Below are positions 26,412 to 37,025 of a stretch of DNA of 64,000 bases, piece by piece. Position numbers and translations under genes: made by a program. Below the pieces are notes generated by a model that was given only the letters and a program-made list of their open reading frames with translations, ran no database searches and had not been told where the DNA came from. This DNA is from Utricularia gibba (lineage: Eukaryota > Streptophyta > Magnoliopsida > Lamiales > Lentibulariaceae). Every line of letters starts with the position of its first letter. The first letter of the stretch is position 1. The stretch spans positions 372,001 to 436,000 of the forward strand of contig NEEC01000025.1 in assembly GCA_002189035.1 (NCBI GenBank), written 5' to 3'.

Positions 26412-27510
26412 ATGGCGTCCAAGCTTGTTTTCGTTGCGATGCTCTTGGTTTTGCTGCCACTGGTGTACCATGCCGAGGCAAGGTCTAACCCCGATGCGGC
26501 GATGATCGCACGGCACCAGAGATGGATGGCGCGACAGGGTCGTGTGTACAAAGATGCTGAGGAGAAGGCTTACAGATTCCAGATCTTCAAGCGCAATGCC
26601 GAGTTCATCGACGCCATCAACGCAGCCGATCTCTCCTACAAGCTCGGTGAGAACGCGTTCGCCGATCTCACTAACGAGGAGTTTCGTGCGTCTAGGAACA
26701 GGTACACCAAATCTGATCACACTGTCGGGACTCCATCTCCTTATGCAAAAGTAGATGCATCAGCGATTCCAGAGAGCATCGACTGGAGGGCTAAAGGTGC
26801 TGTCACACCCGTGAAGGATCAAGGCCAGTGTGGTAAGAATGCCAAGCGGCCCTCGACAATACGATTGATTTCAAGTTGGGTGCCATTTGTAATTCTTGAT
26901 GAGTGTGTGTTGACAAATATTTGCAGGTAGTTGTTGGGCGTTCTCGACGGTGGCCGCCGTGGAAGGTATCCATCAGATAACTACCGGAAACCTAGTGTCA
27001 CTATCAGAGCAAGAGTTGGTAGACTGTGACACCACGGATCAAGGTTGCAACGGCGGGGAGATGCAAAACGGCTTCCAGTTCATCATAAACAACGGCGGAA
27101 TCACGACAGAAGACAACTACCCATACACAGCAGAGAACGGAACATGCAACACCAACCTGTTGACACCAGTCGCTGCAACCATCACTGGCTACAGTAGCCT
27201 TCCAGTCAGCGAGTCCGCATTGCAGGCGGCGGTCGCCAATCAGCCCGTCTCCGTGGCTATCGATGCGAGTAGCTTGTTCTTTCAGTTCTACTTTGGCGGT
27301 ATTTTCAGTTCAAGCTTCTGTGGGACGACCTTAGATCACGGCGTCACGGTGGTTGGATACGATACCACCGGCTCCACTCCATATTGGATTGTGAAGAACT
27401 CCTGGGGAAGCAGCTGGGGAGAGTCGGGATACATCAGGATGAAGATGGGCGCCAACTCCCCTAATGGACTTTGTGGAATTGCCATGGATGCTTCTTACCC
27501 GATAGCTTGA
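26412..27510 (+). CDS. Papain-like cysteine protease CP6
   Basis: C1A cysteine protease of 334 residues; exons 26412-26832 and 26927-27510, with a 94-bp intron at the family position. It has a signal peptide ([17 protein letters not shown]). The I29 prodomain has ERFNIN-type spacing ([20 protein letters not shown]) and GENAFADL. The mature enzyme starts near IDWRAKG. The triad is C143 (GSCWAF), His in [12 protein letters not shown] and Asn in VKNSWG, with GCNGG. It ends ASYPIA. It is intact, and the sequence around the active site is the most canonical of the array. Confidence 0.95.
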
Positions 27511-27655
27511 GATTGCCTGGTGACCGTACTGGTAACCAATAAAACAAACCTCGAGTGAGTTTGTCTGCTAGGCCTTTGCTTGACTTCCTTGTCATAAAAA
27601 GAAATAAACTGGCATTGTCTCCAACGGATACTTTCTGAAAATGGATACATTTGCC
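27511..27655. other. CP6 3' flank
   Basis: A short 3' region with an AATAAA-like signal near 27538. It ends with the left target duplication (27648-27655) of the following element. Confidence 0.5.
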
Positions 27656-28175
27656 TAGGGATGAAAGTTAAAGTCAAAGCCCGTGGGCTGGCCCGGCTCG
27701 GCCCTTAAAAACAAAGAGCTTGGGCTTAGACATTGATGACCCAAAAAATTGTCGGGCTTTCTGGCTCGAATTCCTAAACCCTTAGGGTCGATTGAGCTTC
27801 GGGCCTTAAAGCCCGATGGGCTTAGGGCTAATTTAAAAATAGGATTTTTATATATAATAATTATAATTATTTTTAATTTTGAATAATTTAAATTTATTTT
27901 ATATAAAATATTAATTTTTAGGATAGACAATATGAATTAATAATTTATATAATAATTTAAAATTTTTTCTTTAAATTATTTAAATAATATAAAAATGTAT
28001 ATTAATGTTCAATAATTTTTTAAATTTATTTATTTATTATATGGTAGGCCCGTGGGCCGGCCTAATGAATAATCGGATTAAGGCCATATTAATCATATTT
28101 TTATGTAATCGGGCTTTAACCCGGCCCTCTGAAATAGAGTCGGGCCGGCTCGGCTGGGCCCAACTTTCATCTCTA
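27656..28175. mobile_element. Non-autonomous hAT-type MITE, 520 bp
   Basis: The left end is TAGGGATGAAAGTT and the right end AACTTTCATCTCTA, inverted repeats with one mismatch in 14. Identical octamers CATTTGCC flank it at 27648-27655 and 28176-28183. Terminal repeats starting TAG plus an 8-bp target duplication define hAT transposons. GC-rich GGCCCGGC-type subterminal blocks surround an AT-rich middle. It has no transposase frame, so it can only have moved with help from an autonomous relative. The perfect target duplication suggests a fairly recent insertion. Confidence 0.88.
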
Positions 28176-28183
28176 CATTTGCC

Positions 28184-28895
28184 GTCCTTTGAGTGTAGTA
28201 GTGGGCGTGGGCTGGCCCGATCCGTAGGCTCGATCCAACCCGTATGAATGTGTCCAGCCCACGGATCAACCTTTTCTAAGATTGACGGATTGGGTCGGCC
28301 AAATTATAAGAATTAAAAATAAAAAAATGGAAGTATAATAATTTATTTTCAGATTATTGTATATTTCATGTAAAAAATATTTTTATAAAATACCCACAAT
28401 TTTATTTTGTAAAAAAAATTAAATGGATTGGGAAATTTTCCAAAATAATCTATTTAGGGATTGGTTTATGTTGTTGGGCCTGGGTACATGAAAGGCTTGG
28501 GCAGGCTTTCCTAACGTGTTGATGTCTGAAGGAAGCCCAAGCTCCGGGATCAGGAATTCGCCGACGGCGAGGAAACGGAAACAGACACCGAAGTGATAGC
28601 CGTGGGTAGGCCGGTGTCAATGGGTAAACCCGTCTTTTCACGTAGCCGGAGGAGGACCGGACGTGAAGACGATCCTGACGGTCCAGATCTCCGAGGGAAA
28701 AATAATCACAACCGATAAACAAGGCTGACGCCGTAAACCAAATGACGATTTCCTGCCGAAATCGCGTGGCCGTCGACCCCACGCGCTCTCCCCGGCGGTG
28801 CCCCTTTCTCTTCGACTCCTTCCCCAATTCCCTTATTCCTCTAACCCATTTCCCTCTCTCTGGAAACCCTGCCGGAAAAGTAGACCCGTAATTCC
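28184..28895. other. Upstream region of the trihelix gene
   Basis: A GC-rich segment (28190-28290) resembles hAT subterminal sequence but I could not find a partner end. An AT-rich stretch follows, then the GC-rich 5' region of the trihelix gene. The 172-codon frame on the - strand here has no recognisable domain. Confidence 0.5.
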
Positions 28896-29798
28896 ATGGT
28901 CTCCGAAGCGCCGCCACGGCAGACTCCCACGCGCGACGATTGCTGGACGGAGGAAGCCTCCGCCACACTCGTCGACGCCTGGGGCCGCCGATATCTCGAA
29001 CTCAACAGAGGTAATCTCCGTCAAAAGGATTGGCAGGAGGTTGCGGCGGAGGTCAACGCGCTGCACGGTCATTCGAAGAAGACGCGCCGAACGGATGTGC
29101 AGTGTAAGAATCGGATCGATACTTTGAAGAAGAAGTACAAGGTGGAGAAGGTGAAGATTGCGGAGAGCGATGGGACGATGACCTCTTCTTGGCCTTTTTT
29201 CTCTCGGATGGATTTCTTGATCGGATCTAGCTCCAGTAAACCGCCCAGTAAACCTAATTTATCGGCTCCGTCGTCTGCCGGTGCTCACCCTACCCCGATT
29301 GCTCGCCTCCCTTCGCCGCCGATGGCTCTGCCTTTGCCCTACGATAGGGGGCATCCGTGTGCAACTCCCGTGGTAATGCCTCAGAAACGCCCCTTGTCGT
29401 CGGCGGCATTAGATGGGGCTTATTCCCTGAGGAACTACTCTGCGATGGCCGCCGCAGCGGCTGCGGCAGCGGAGGATGAAGAGGTGGAGACGGACGCAGA
29501 TGAAGAGGGGTCGGAGGATGGAGATGCACAAGAGGAAGAGTCGTGGCTGCAAGGAATGAGGAAAGTGGCGGAGGCTATAGAACAATTTGGGGAGATGTTT
29601 GAAAGGGTGGAGAAAAAGAAGCAGAAACTGATACTGGATTTGGAAAAGCAGAGGATGCTGTTTGTTCAGGATTTGGAGGTTCGAAGGATGCAATGGTTCA
29701 CCGATACTCTTGCACAGCAACAGAGAAAGAAGCAACCTAAACGTTCCGGATCCTCTGATGGTACTACCAGTGGAATTCCCTCTTCATTGCATGCCTAG
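28896..29798 (+). CDS. Trihelix (MYB/SANT-like) transcription factor, ASIL-type
   Basis: Single-exon nuclear DNA-binding protein of 300 residues. An N-terminal trihelix domain (about 14-105) begins [17 protein letters not shown] and includes WQEVAAEVN and the third-helix motif [16 protein letters not shown], then [10 protein letters not shown] Pro/Ser-rich linker follows, then an Ala tract near 184-192 and an acidic stretch ([12 protein letters not shown]). The C-terminal coiled coil, about 215-275, includes [19 protein letters not shown]. This order matches the ASIL1/ASIL2 clade, which represses embryo-maturation genes in seedlings; function here is inferred. The ATG at 28896 is the first in frame and sits in a compact GC-rich 5' region. 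Confidence 0.93.
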   Translation: MVSEAPPRQTPTRDDCWTEEASATLVDAWGRRYLELNRGNLRQKDWQEVAAEVNALHGHSKKTRRTDVQCKNRIDTLKKKYKVEKVKIAESDGTMTSSWPFFSRMDFLIGSSSSKPPSKPNLSAPSSAGAHPTPIARLPSPPMALPLPYDRGHPCATPVVMPQKRPLSSAALDGAYSLRNYSAMAAAAAAAAEDEEVETDADEEGSEDGDAQEEESWLQGMRKVAEAIEQFGEMFERVEKKKQKLILDLEKQRMLFVQDLEVRRMQWFTDTLAQQQRKKQPKRSGSSDGTTSGIPSSLHA

Positions 29799-30835
29799 AT
29801 TTTGCTTTCTTGTTTCTTGTGTTGTGGGTACATGCTATTGTTTGATCAAGCGGTCTTATCTACACATATATCCCAGGTGAACGGTATTGCAACCATGCTA
29901 TATTCAGCCATCTGTCTAAAGTTATGCCTTTTATCCACACGTGACTACCTAGAGATTGATGTTGCTGCTTTATTGTACTTCTTGCTGTTAAACATGGGAT
30001 TGTAGTAAACCTACAAGTTTGAGGCATCAGACGAATCCCAGTTGACGATTCTATTAGTGTCTGATGTGAAAAACAAAGCCTTTTCTGTCTGAAACTTGCC
30101 CCTTTGATGATTCCAAGTGCTAATGTAGGAGCCATTGCTACTAGCTTTAGTTCTCATCCTCCATTTTTTGAGCGTCCGATGTGAAAAACAAAGCCTTTTT
30201 CTGTCTGAAACTTGCCCCTTTGATGATTCCAAGTTCTAATGTAGGAGTCAATGCTACCAGCTTTAGTTCTCATGCTCCATGTTTTGTTTCCAGCTCGCGG
30301 CTATGGCTTCGCAGATGCTTATCAATAGTCATGGTGATGCAAAGGTGAATCATCCCCTGGTAGTTGAGCGAAGAAGACGATGATTTATCAACCCACAGGC
30401 ATCTGGGAGGTCTACTTGATCTCTGAAACTAACACTCTTGTTTCATCTTTTTTTTTTTTTTACTTGTTAGATTTGTTAGCATTCACCGGTGACTTGAAAG
30501 GGTTTCTACCTTTTATTTATGCTGTGGATTTCATTTACCCTTTTCGTAGCTTTAGTTGCGTGATTGTGACAGCTGCTGCTGGCTGTTATTTCCAAGAAAG
30601 GGATTGCTACAAAATTAATCGACAAATATTTTTAAATATTAAGCCAATTAGTAAATGATGAGATGGAGACACGTGTTAGGTCGTGAGGATGAGGGCCAAT
30701 AAGGAGGCGCCAGGTGTCCGTGTTAGCAGACGTTCATTTGATCCGGCGGTGTATATGGGCCCGGGTCATATTTGAAGCCCAAGAATTATAAAGCCTGGCA
30801 GGCCCACGTTTCCGGGTTTTGTAACCGCCAACTCC
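29799..30835. other. Trihelix 3' region with a local duplication
   Basis: It holds the 3' UTR or flank of the trihelix gene and a tandem duplication (30059-30286). There is a T run near 30450. I see no further gene before the chimeric pseudogene. Confidence 0.6.
30059..30286 (+). repeat. Tandem direct duplication, ~113-bp unit
   Basis: Unit 1 is 30059-30170 and unit 2 is 30174-30286. Both start GTCYGATGTGAAAAACAAAG and end TTTTG, with only a handful of differences. It lies 260-490 bp downstream of the trihelix stop codon, probably in its 3' UTR or just past it. Confidence 0.85.
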
Positions 30836-31648
30836 GTGGTGGCTTTCTCTGCGGGTGTATCGCATTTGTCCCTCTTGAATGCAGTCGGAAACTTCAGGAA
30901 CCGGTTTTCCTTTCCGGCGGAAACTTGCGCACTCGAGAACTCGCTTGGTTTACGGAAGGGTCTATGCCTTGATCGGCCGTTCTGCATTTCCGTGGCATCC
31001 AGATTCACTGGGATCAAGAAACGAGTTCGGTCGATCGCATGTAATGCCTACGATGCCAAAGGAGCGGAGTCGGCATCATCGGTAGGTCGGAAAGTGAAAA
31101 TTGGCGTCTATTTTGCGATCTTGTGGACTGTGAATGCTGCACGGAATATGTACATCAATAAATCCTTTCATTTCCCCTGGCTCCTTTCCACGCTTTCATC
31201 TGGTAGTCATTCCATACCTTTGGTGCATTTCATTCCGATGTTTATATTGTCTCTCATACGAGAATTTGACTTACAATTGGTTGTCTTTTGGCCAGGTGGG
31301 TCGTTGCACAGCCGAGATAATCTCTAGATACGAGAGATGGATCGAGCATTTCGGCAATGTGTACAAAAACGAAGCTGAGACGAGATGTTCAAAATCTTTA
31401 AGCGCAATGCTAAGTTTATCGACACTTCCAATGCTGCGATGATCTTCAGATACGAGAGATGGATGGAGCGATCCGGAGGTGTGTACAAGAACGAAGCTGA
31501 AAAGGCCAAGAGGTTCGAAATTTTCAAGCGCAATATTGAGTTCATCGACTCTAACAACGCGGCCGGAGAGAATGAGTTCAGAGATCTCACCAACGAGGAG
31601 CCTTGTGGTAGGAATGGGTTAAAGCCGCGTCCAAGTACTGCTGCCTAG
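30836..31648 (+). pseudogene. Chimeric pseudogene: GPT translocator fragments joined to cysteine-protease prodomain fragments
   Basis: 30836 to about 31195 matches exon 1 of the GPT gene at 53795-55426 on the other strand: transit peptide and first membrane helix (RKVKIGVYFAILW, FPWLLSTLSS). The start codon is GTG instead of ATG. Near 31195 it jumps to the last bases of GPT exon 3 (TTTCATCTG), then continues through a recognisable GPT intron 3 (31203-31295, ending TCTTTTGGCCAG) into the first 15-16 bases of exon 4. At 31311 it switches to a C1A prodomain (AEIISRYERWIEHFGNVYKNEAE), repeated in diverged form from about 31434 ([19 protein letters not shown], then the ERFNIN region, to a stop at 31648). 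Retained intron means a DNA-level rearrangement, not a retrocopy. The GPT and protease parts do not stay in one frame. There is no catalytic domain. Not expected to be functional. Confidence 0.88.
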
Positions 31649-32471
31649 TCAGAAAAATTAATGGAATGTGAATTGCTCAACCAGTACTTGATCAAGCATG
31701 ATCCGTGATCATCCACTCGCTTTCTAATTTCCATGATTCTCGATTGGTTTGTTCAAGTTGTTTCAGTATGGTATTTTTACTCTGTTGCAAGTTCTGTTTT
31801 TTAGTGTAGTTCTATTCTGATCATCTTCTTCTTTGTTAGAAGCTTCAATTGTTTGTCCAAATTGAATTGCAGGTCTTCTATTGCATAAGATCAGATCAAA
31901 TGAAGAAAGGGGCTTCGATATAACAAGATTGGAGGACACCCAAGTTGAGATGGAATAACCAGGGAATCAATGTCGTTTCAAAGTGTCACCCACCACTCCT
32001 AACCATCATTCGAACAACCACCCTGATCAGCCGTAGGTAGACAACACTGAATCAAAATCTTTTTGTTTTTTTGTTTTTTATGTGTAAAATGATCATAAAC
32101 AACCGTCAACGCCGTTATCTTGATCCCCACAAGTAAACTTTATCCTAAGTCTAAGAATGAGATTGGTCAACCTCTGCCGTTCGGCTTCAGTCGGATGGAT
32201 TGAGATTAAAGGCCTAGAGGCAAGCCAAGGAAGATTCTTTTTTGTTTTCAACGATGCTGGTTGTTTGAAAAAAAACACAGATGGCATCAATTTGTCCGAG
32301 TGCAACCCAGAGGCTAGCGGAGGAGGATTTTTGATTCTGATGAGAGGGGCTTGTAACTTTTTGTGTGTACTGTGAATCTGAAGCCGTTTTCTCGGACCCC
32401 ATTTCATCTCCGCCGTCAAATTGGAGCTTTTCTATATAAAATCTTATCTTGGGTTAGTGCAGGTGGGATTG
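31649..32471. other. Spacer upstream of the RING-CH gene
   Basis: There is no coding sequence that I can support. The 5' UTR and promoter of the RING-CH gene should lie in the last 200-400 bp. Confidence 0.55.
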
Positions 32472-33130
32472 ATGGAGGAACCCAGTACCGGAGACGAATT
32501 GGGAGCGAGGGAGATTGTTGACAGTGATTCGAAGAAGTCCAGAGAGGAATGCCCATGTGTTACACTAGATGTCGTTGACGGTGGCGAGGACTCCGAGGCG
32601 GCGTGTCGAATTTGCCATCTGAGTGGCAAGGATATTGATCAAGGTGTTGATCAGTTGATGGAGATCGGGTGTGGGTGCAGAGGGGAGCTCGGTGTAGCTC
32701 ATGTCCAGTGCGCCGAGGCCTGGTTCAACGTCAAGGGAAATCTGTGAGTCATCTATATTCCTGCACCCTTCCCAATCCACTGAAATTCGTCAATATGTTT
32801 GATGCAACTTATACATCTGTTTTCTGGGTGCTTTTCTAAGATCAATAGAACAAGCTCCCATAAAAGAGTTATGTTAAAAGATGTGTGAATGGGCTCAACA
32901 GGTGCTGCGAAATCTGTGGAGAAACGGCTAAGAACATCACCGGCACATCTAATGCGTCGTTCATGGAGGCTTGGAACGACGGACCTGATGCCGGTGTGGC
33001 CACGCTAGCCCTGTCCGGTGGCGCCGCCCGGCAAAGATGGCTGCAAGGAAAGTACATATGTAATCTTTTGCTGGTTTTGCTGGTGATTTTATTCATTTTC
33101 CCTTGGTTTTTTCGTGGAAATTTGTTCTAA
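32472..33130 (+). CDS. RING-CH (RINGv) zinc-finger protein, probable membrane E3 ligase
   Basis: Two exons, 32472-32743 and 32902-33130, give 166 residues. The RING-variant domain has the C4HC3 order: CRICH, then CGC, HVQCAEAWF and CEICG. The intron falls between the His/Cys and final Cys pairs (KGN-L-CCEICG). A C-terminal hydrophobic segment (CNLLLVLLVILFIFPWFF) should anchor it in a membrane. The family ubiquitinates membrane proteins; the substrate is unknown. The start is the ATG at 32472, because the longer frame has no ATG. It converges with the Rho-N gene, with the stops 149 bp apart. Confidence 0.9.
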
Positions 33131-33279
33131 AAAGTCATATTCCTGTACTTTGCCATACTATGCAAATCCGAAGTCAAATTCTTGTACTTTGCCAAATGAA
33201 TAACAATCACTAAAGTTTGTGGCTAATTTTTAATAGTTGACAAAATGGCTTGAGGTTACAAGGATAACCTGCAATCTTC

Positions 33280-34262
33280 TCACTTGGCAAAGAGCTCAAG
33301 AAGGTCAGATTTCCTCAGCCTTGAGTACCCCTTGATTCCTCTCAATTTGGCCTCTTCTTTTAGCTGCTGAAGAGTCATTTCTTCAAATTTGAGAGTTTGA
33401 GCACTGTTCTCGTCAGCCTCAATCACAGGTTCCTCTTCTTGAGCCAAATTGGGTGTACTAACTTCCATTTTAGTACTTCTAGGAATGGGTGATCTTCTAG
33501 AGAAGTTTGATGGAGGTCTTGTTGGTGTTGAATTCTGTGTGCCATCTTCATCGTTCTTAAATGTGTCCTTTGACTTGTACCCCTTTCCACTCGAAGCGTT
33601 CCTGAACAATCAACGGAAAACAGAGTGAAAATCTTTGGGGGATTCCACAACAAGAACGGAGTTTGAGCAGAACCTCTTTTTGTGTTGAGTGCTTCGATGA
33701 GTGATTCTGCAGAAGGGGCGTTATTGTTGCCATTGAGCTTCATGTTTCTCTTCCTGGAACTGGGAGTTTCTCCTTTAGAAATGGAAGATTGTATTCTCTT
33801 GAATAGATCAAGAATCGCTTCCTTGTTAGGTGATAAAGAGGATTTCCGGCGAGAGTCATCTTCCGGCAAGTCTACTTCCGCCGTTACTCTTCCGCGGTTT
33901 GAATGAGGAGGTGCTCGGCTTCGAATCGAAGGGATTCGTGCAATTTCTGCCAAATTGAACAAGCGCTGCATCAAAAATTCATGATCTCAGCCACAATGTG
34001 TCGCCCTAATCCCCTTCTTTCACGAAGACCTCAAATTTGAATAAAAAATCCCGAAATCAGTAAGCCCTAAGTATGGAATATTGAAATCCCAACTTCATAC
34101 GCAGGGATGAACATAGCCTGGAGATTGAATGACGATTGCAGCGGCGAAAAGATGAATACCTGATGCAGGAACAAAAGGCCTCTGAGAAATAATGGATCTG
34201 GGCAGCGACGATAATGTACGGGCTTGCAGAAATGACTGTGAAGAGACGAAAAGTTCAGCCAT
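33280..34262 (-). CDS. Rho-N/SAP-like domain protein (RHON1/BP-73-like), one-base deficit at exon 2 end
   Basis: Three exons: 34160-34262, 33674-33946 and 33280-33601. Exon 1 starts MAELFVSSQSFLQARTLSS, a plausible plastid transit peptide. Exon 2 holds EAILDLFKRIQSSISKGE, typical of plant Rho-N proteins. Exon 3 ends with a Rho-N/SAP-like module (EEMTLQQLKEEAKLRGIKGYS and RKSDLLELF). Arabidopsis RHON1 binds plastid RNA and helps RNase E; function here is inferred. The exon 2/3 junction does not close: exon 2 is one base short of the phase needed by exon 3. An extra A in the five-A run (complement of 33677-33681) would give ALNTKKRNASSGK. Alternative GT donors leave introns of under 60 bp, so I favour a missing base. 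Corrected length is 232 residues, short for the family. Confidence 0.78.
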
Positions 34263-34610
34263 TTGATTCCTCTCGCAGATTCAGAAAGCCACAAGGCAGA
34301 CGAACGGAAGCGTTTCTTGGTATATCCTGTCGTCAAGCATCTCTCTCTCCACGTCAGGCCCTCAACTTCAGATAATCTGGATTTAAAAGAAATTATAAAA
34401 AAGGTACAAAAAAAAGACAAGATCAGGGCTTCTTGTGGATCAAAAACGTGGCGTAGTTTTTCCCTTGCAGACTAGAAGTGTGAGTATTTCCCACGTTCAA
34501 ATGGGCATCCTGGTGTGGGAGATGGTGAGAAGAGGTGGGGTTCCTTGCGGAGGGAAAGAGATGCAGATGCTAGAATTGGATATAAACTAATTCTGAGTAA
34601 CTTCAACAAC
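34263..34610. other. Promoter region of the Rho-N gene and 5' flank of tRNA-Trp
   Basis: There is no coding sequence. A CAACAAC motif lies just before the tRNA (34604-34610), resembling the CAA initiation motif of plant tRNA genes. Confidence 0.5.
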
Positions 34611-34682
34611 GGATCCGTGGCGCAATGGTAGCGCGTCTGACTCCAGATCAGAAGGTTGCGTGTTCGATTCACGTCGGGTTCA
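34611..34682 (+). tRNA. tRNA-Trp (CCA)
   Basis: A 72-base cloverleaf. The acceptor stem GGATCCG (34611-34617) pairs with CGGGTTC (34675-34681), with discriminator A at 34682. The D-arm is around GCGCAATGGTAGCGC. The anticodon stem TCTGA/TCAGA holds CCA at 34643-34645. The T-arm has GTTCGATTC. It has no intron. The internal A and B boxes are present, so it looks functional. Confidence 0.97.
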
Positions 34683-34711
34683 AACCTCCCGAAAGATTGG
34701 ATCCCTAATCC

Positions 34712-34716
34712 TTTTT
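34712..34716 (+). terminator. RNA polymerase III terminator of tRNA-Trp
   Basis: TTTTT 30 bp past the tRNA 3' end, the usual Pol III stop signal. Confidence 0.7.
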
Positions 34717-34893
34717 AGATTAATTCATTTTTTATCAAACTGGTTCAATCATTCTTTGGAACGCCCCTAATATACGAGATCAGTGGCTAAACTTTCTTAT
34801 GACGTGCAACATATAAAGGTATACAGAGAAGGAACCGCTATCACAACCAACCAACAACTTCTATGAAGAAAAGGAACGCAATGCAACTCCCAA

Positions 34894-36135
34894 TCACGTT
34901 CTCTCGGTAGGGGTAAGACTTCCTAGTTGTTCCCTAAGCTTATTTACATTCCTCGTATTCAGCCAGTATGCCTCACCACCATCACCTGAACCTGGATTTT
35001 CAGTAAGAAATTGTTCCCAGAACACATCATTGACACCTCCTCTCGTATTTGCAGTTCCTTCATCCTCTGGAGGAGCTCCCACCTCGCCAACAGATGAAGT
35101 TTTAGGCTCGGAATTCATGTCGATTCCTGCAGTAGGATCAGGGATGTTGACGTTCAGCTGAGTGTAGGATATACAAGGGCTGGAGGCACAGTTCGCAGAA
35201 TCAAACAGCTCCATGGATGATGGATCATGCTGCACTAAACCTTCATCAACATCCAGATCGGCCGCTACACTTTCCCAAAACATTAGAGAAGACTCCAATT
35301 GCTCTAACAACTCGTTGTTGAAGATTGCAAGCGGACTAGTATCAATCGCAGGTATCAGTGTTTGAGGAGTTGTCTCAGTATCTTTAGTACTGGCTTCTTC
35401 AGATAGAAAATCATGGCTAGGAAATCGCCTCTTTCGATGGTTAACTTCTGGTATGGAGATAAAGTCGAGAACTGGTCTTTGTATAGTTCGGGCCATGGTG
35501 GATAACATTTTGGTATGTCGATTTTCAACCCTTTGCACACGTCCCATCAAACTTCCCATTAGCTCAGTAAGTTCTTCATGCGCTCTTTGTTTGCTCCGAA
35601 GTTCCATGATAAGTGACTCTCTGTCACGTCTCAGCTTTTCAACTTCATCCTTATAACCATTTCGTTCGTATTCATTGAGCGGAGGGAATGAGGCCAGATT
35701 CGGAAGGGAGTGACTGTGAACAGGCTTGCGTCTATGAATATTCTTCAAAAGCTGGGGCTTCCCCCTGATAAAATCCTCATTTGCAAATTCCCATTTCTCA
35801 GGATCAACTTTTCTGAAACCCTGAAGACAAAAATATGAACAAAAGAAGCATGAATAAGCTAAGCTAAGCTATATCAGTGATGATCAACCATGGGGAATGA
35901 AACTCACTCACTCACTCACATAGGTATTCAGTTGCCTGATGAAACTCGAGAAATTGCTGTGCTTGAAATATCTGGGTAAAACATCCCTCGAAAACTCTGG
36001 AGGGTTCCATACAATGAAGCTTTTATTACTGTGACTCCATGAAACCACTGAGTTGGCGGATTTATCATCCAACATCTCATATGTCTTTGCGATAAACGGA
36101 GCCAAGGAGTTCGAACTACATGGAGCTTCATCCAT
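34894..36135 (-). CDS. HSFA4: Heat-stress transcription factor, class A4
   Basis: Nuclear activator of 380 residues; exons 35920-36135 and 34894-35820. The intron lies at the conserved HSF position inside the DNA-binding domain (RQLNTY/GFRKVDP). The DNA-binding domain (about 7-100) has [20 protein letters not shown] and [20 protein letters not shown]. The coiled-coil HR-A/B region starts around [20 protein letters not shown] basic nuclear signal (HRKRRF) follows. The AHA activation motif [13 protein letters not shown] is near 337 and a nuclear-export-like [10 protein letters not shown] near 366. HR-A spacing with AHA motif and export signal fits A4, linked to oxidative and heat stress. The start is the ATG at 36135; the longer frame starts at a non-ATG codon. 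Confidence 0.94.
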
Positions 36136-37025
36136 TGCAAAGCAAATCAATCTCGCAGCGAATTATCAAAATCCTACATCGCAACTGACCTCCTCTTCCT
36201 CATACAGCAAACCTACGCGCCATTAGGAAATAAAATTAAAATGTACAGCATCATACAAATGAAGTCTACAGACCATAGGATCTTAAATATTGCTTTGATT
36301 GAAGTCATTACAAACAGATACACACGATGAGGTTTTCCAAAGCAGCAGAAACTGAATGATTCCACGAATAGTCTAGAAACAAATACAATCCCAACAAGAT
36401 TACCAGCAGAAGGAAAAATCCATGGAGGAGGAGGCGACAGCGATCAACAAAAATCTCCTCACGACTGCGTATATACACGTGTCCGGTGTCGGATACCTTC
36501 TAGCAATCACCCCTACCAGGAGATCTCAGAAGATCGCCGAGAGAAGGAAACGGAGACAAGATAGTCAATTGTCAAGTCCCAAATTTCGTCCTCCAGCGTC
36601 ATTGCGATTTTTTAAGATAAAAGAGCAAAAAGAATGAAAAAGTAATATAAAAAAGACAAAATTACATTATCCAGGAAGTGAAATTTGGAGTCAATTAATT
36701 GGACCACCTGTATGCAAGTCAGGCCCATAATTGCCCTACTTGGGCCTGCGACCTGGACCCTTGCATAGGTAAATCCGTAATTTCACAAATTAATTTTAAA
36801 TCTAATTGACTCGTGTGAATATTTTTTAAGAAGCTATAGAAATCTATTGATTTTGATTCGAAAATCTTTCTAAAAAAATAATTTGTAATTCATCTTATTT
36901 CCTTTTTATTTTCATATTATATTAATTTTTCATCTAAATTATTAAAACAATTAATAAAAATAATGTAAATTAGCAAAGGAGGTATACATTAACTAACGTT
37001 TAAATACAAGGATAAATACAAAATG
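36136..37025. other. HSFA4 upstream region
   Basis: It holds the 5' UTR and promoter of HSFA4 (-), and at its far end the 3' flank of the MYB gene. The 71-codon frame at 36422-36637 has no recognisable motif. Confidence 0.55.

Noticed and set aside
28184-28450. A second hAT-like element next to the MITE
   Set aside because: GC-rich hAT-like sequence is present, but no partner end or target duplication was found.
28450-28968. 172-codon frame on the - strand over the trihelix 5' region
   Set aside because: No recognisable domain. It overlaps the trihelix start and lies in GC-rich DNA where long antisense frames arise by chance.
34067-34420. 117-codon frame over the Rho-N 5' region
   Set aside because: It reads through the intron and exon 1 of the Rho-N gene in the wrong frame.
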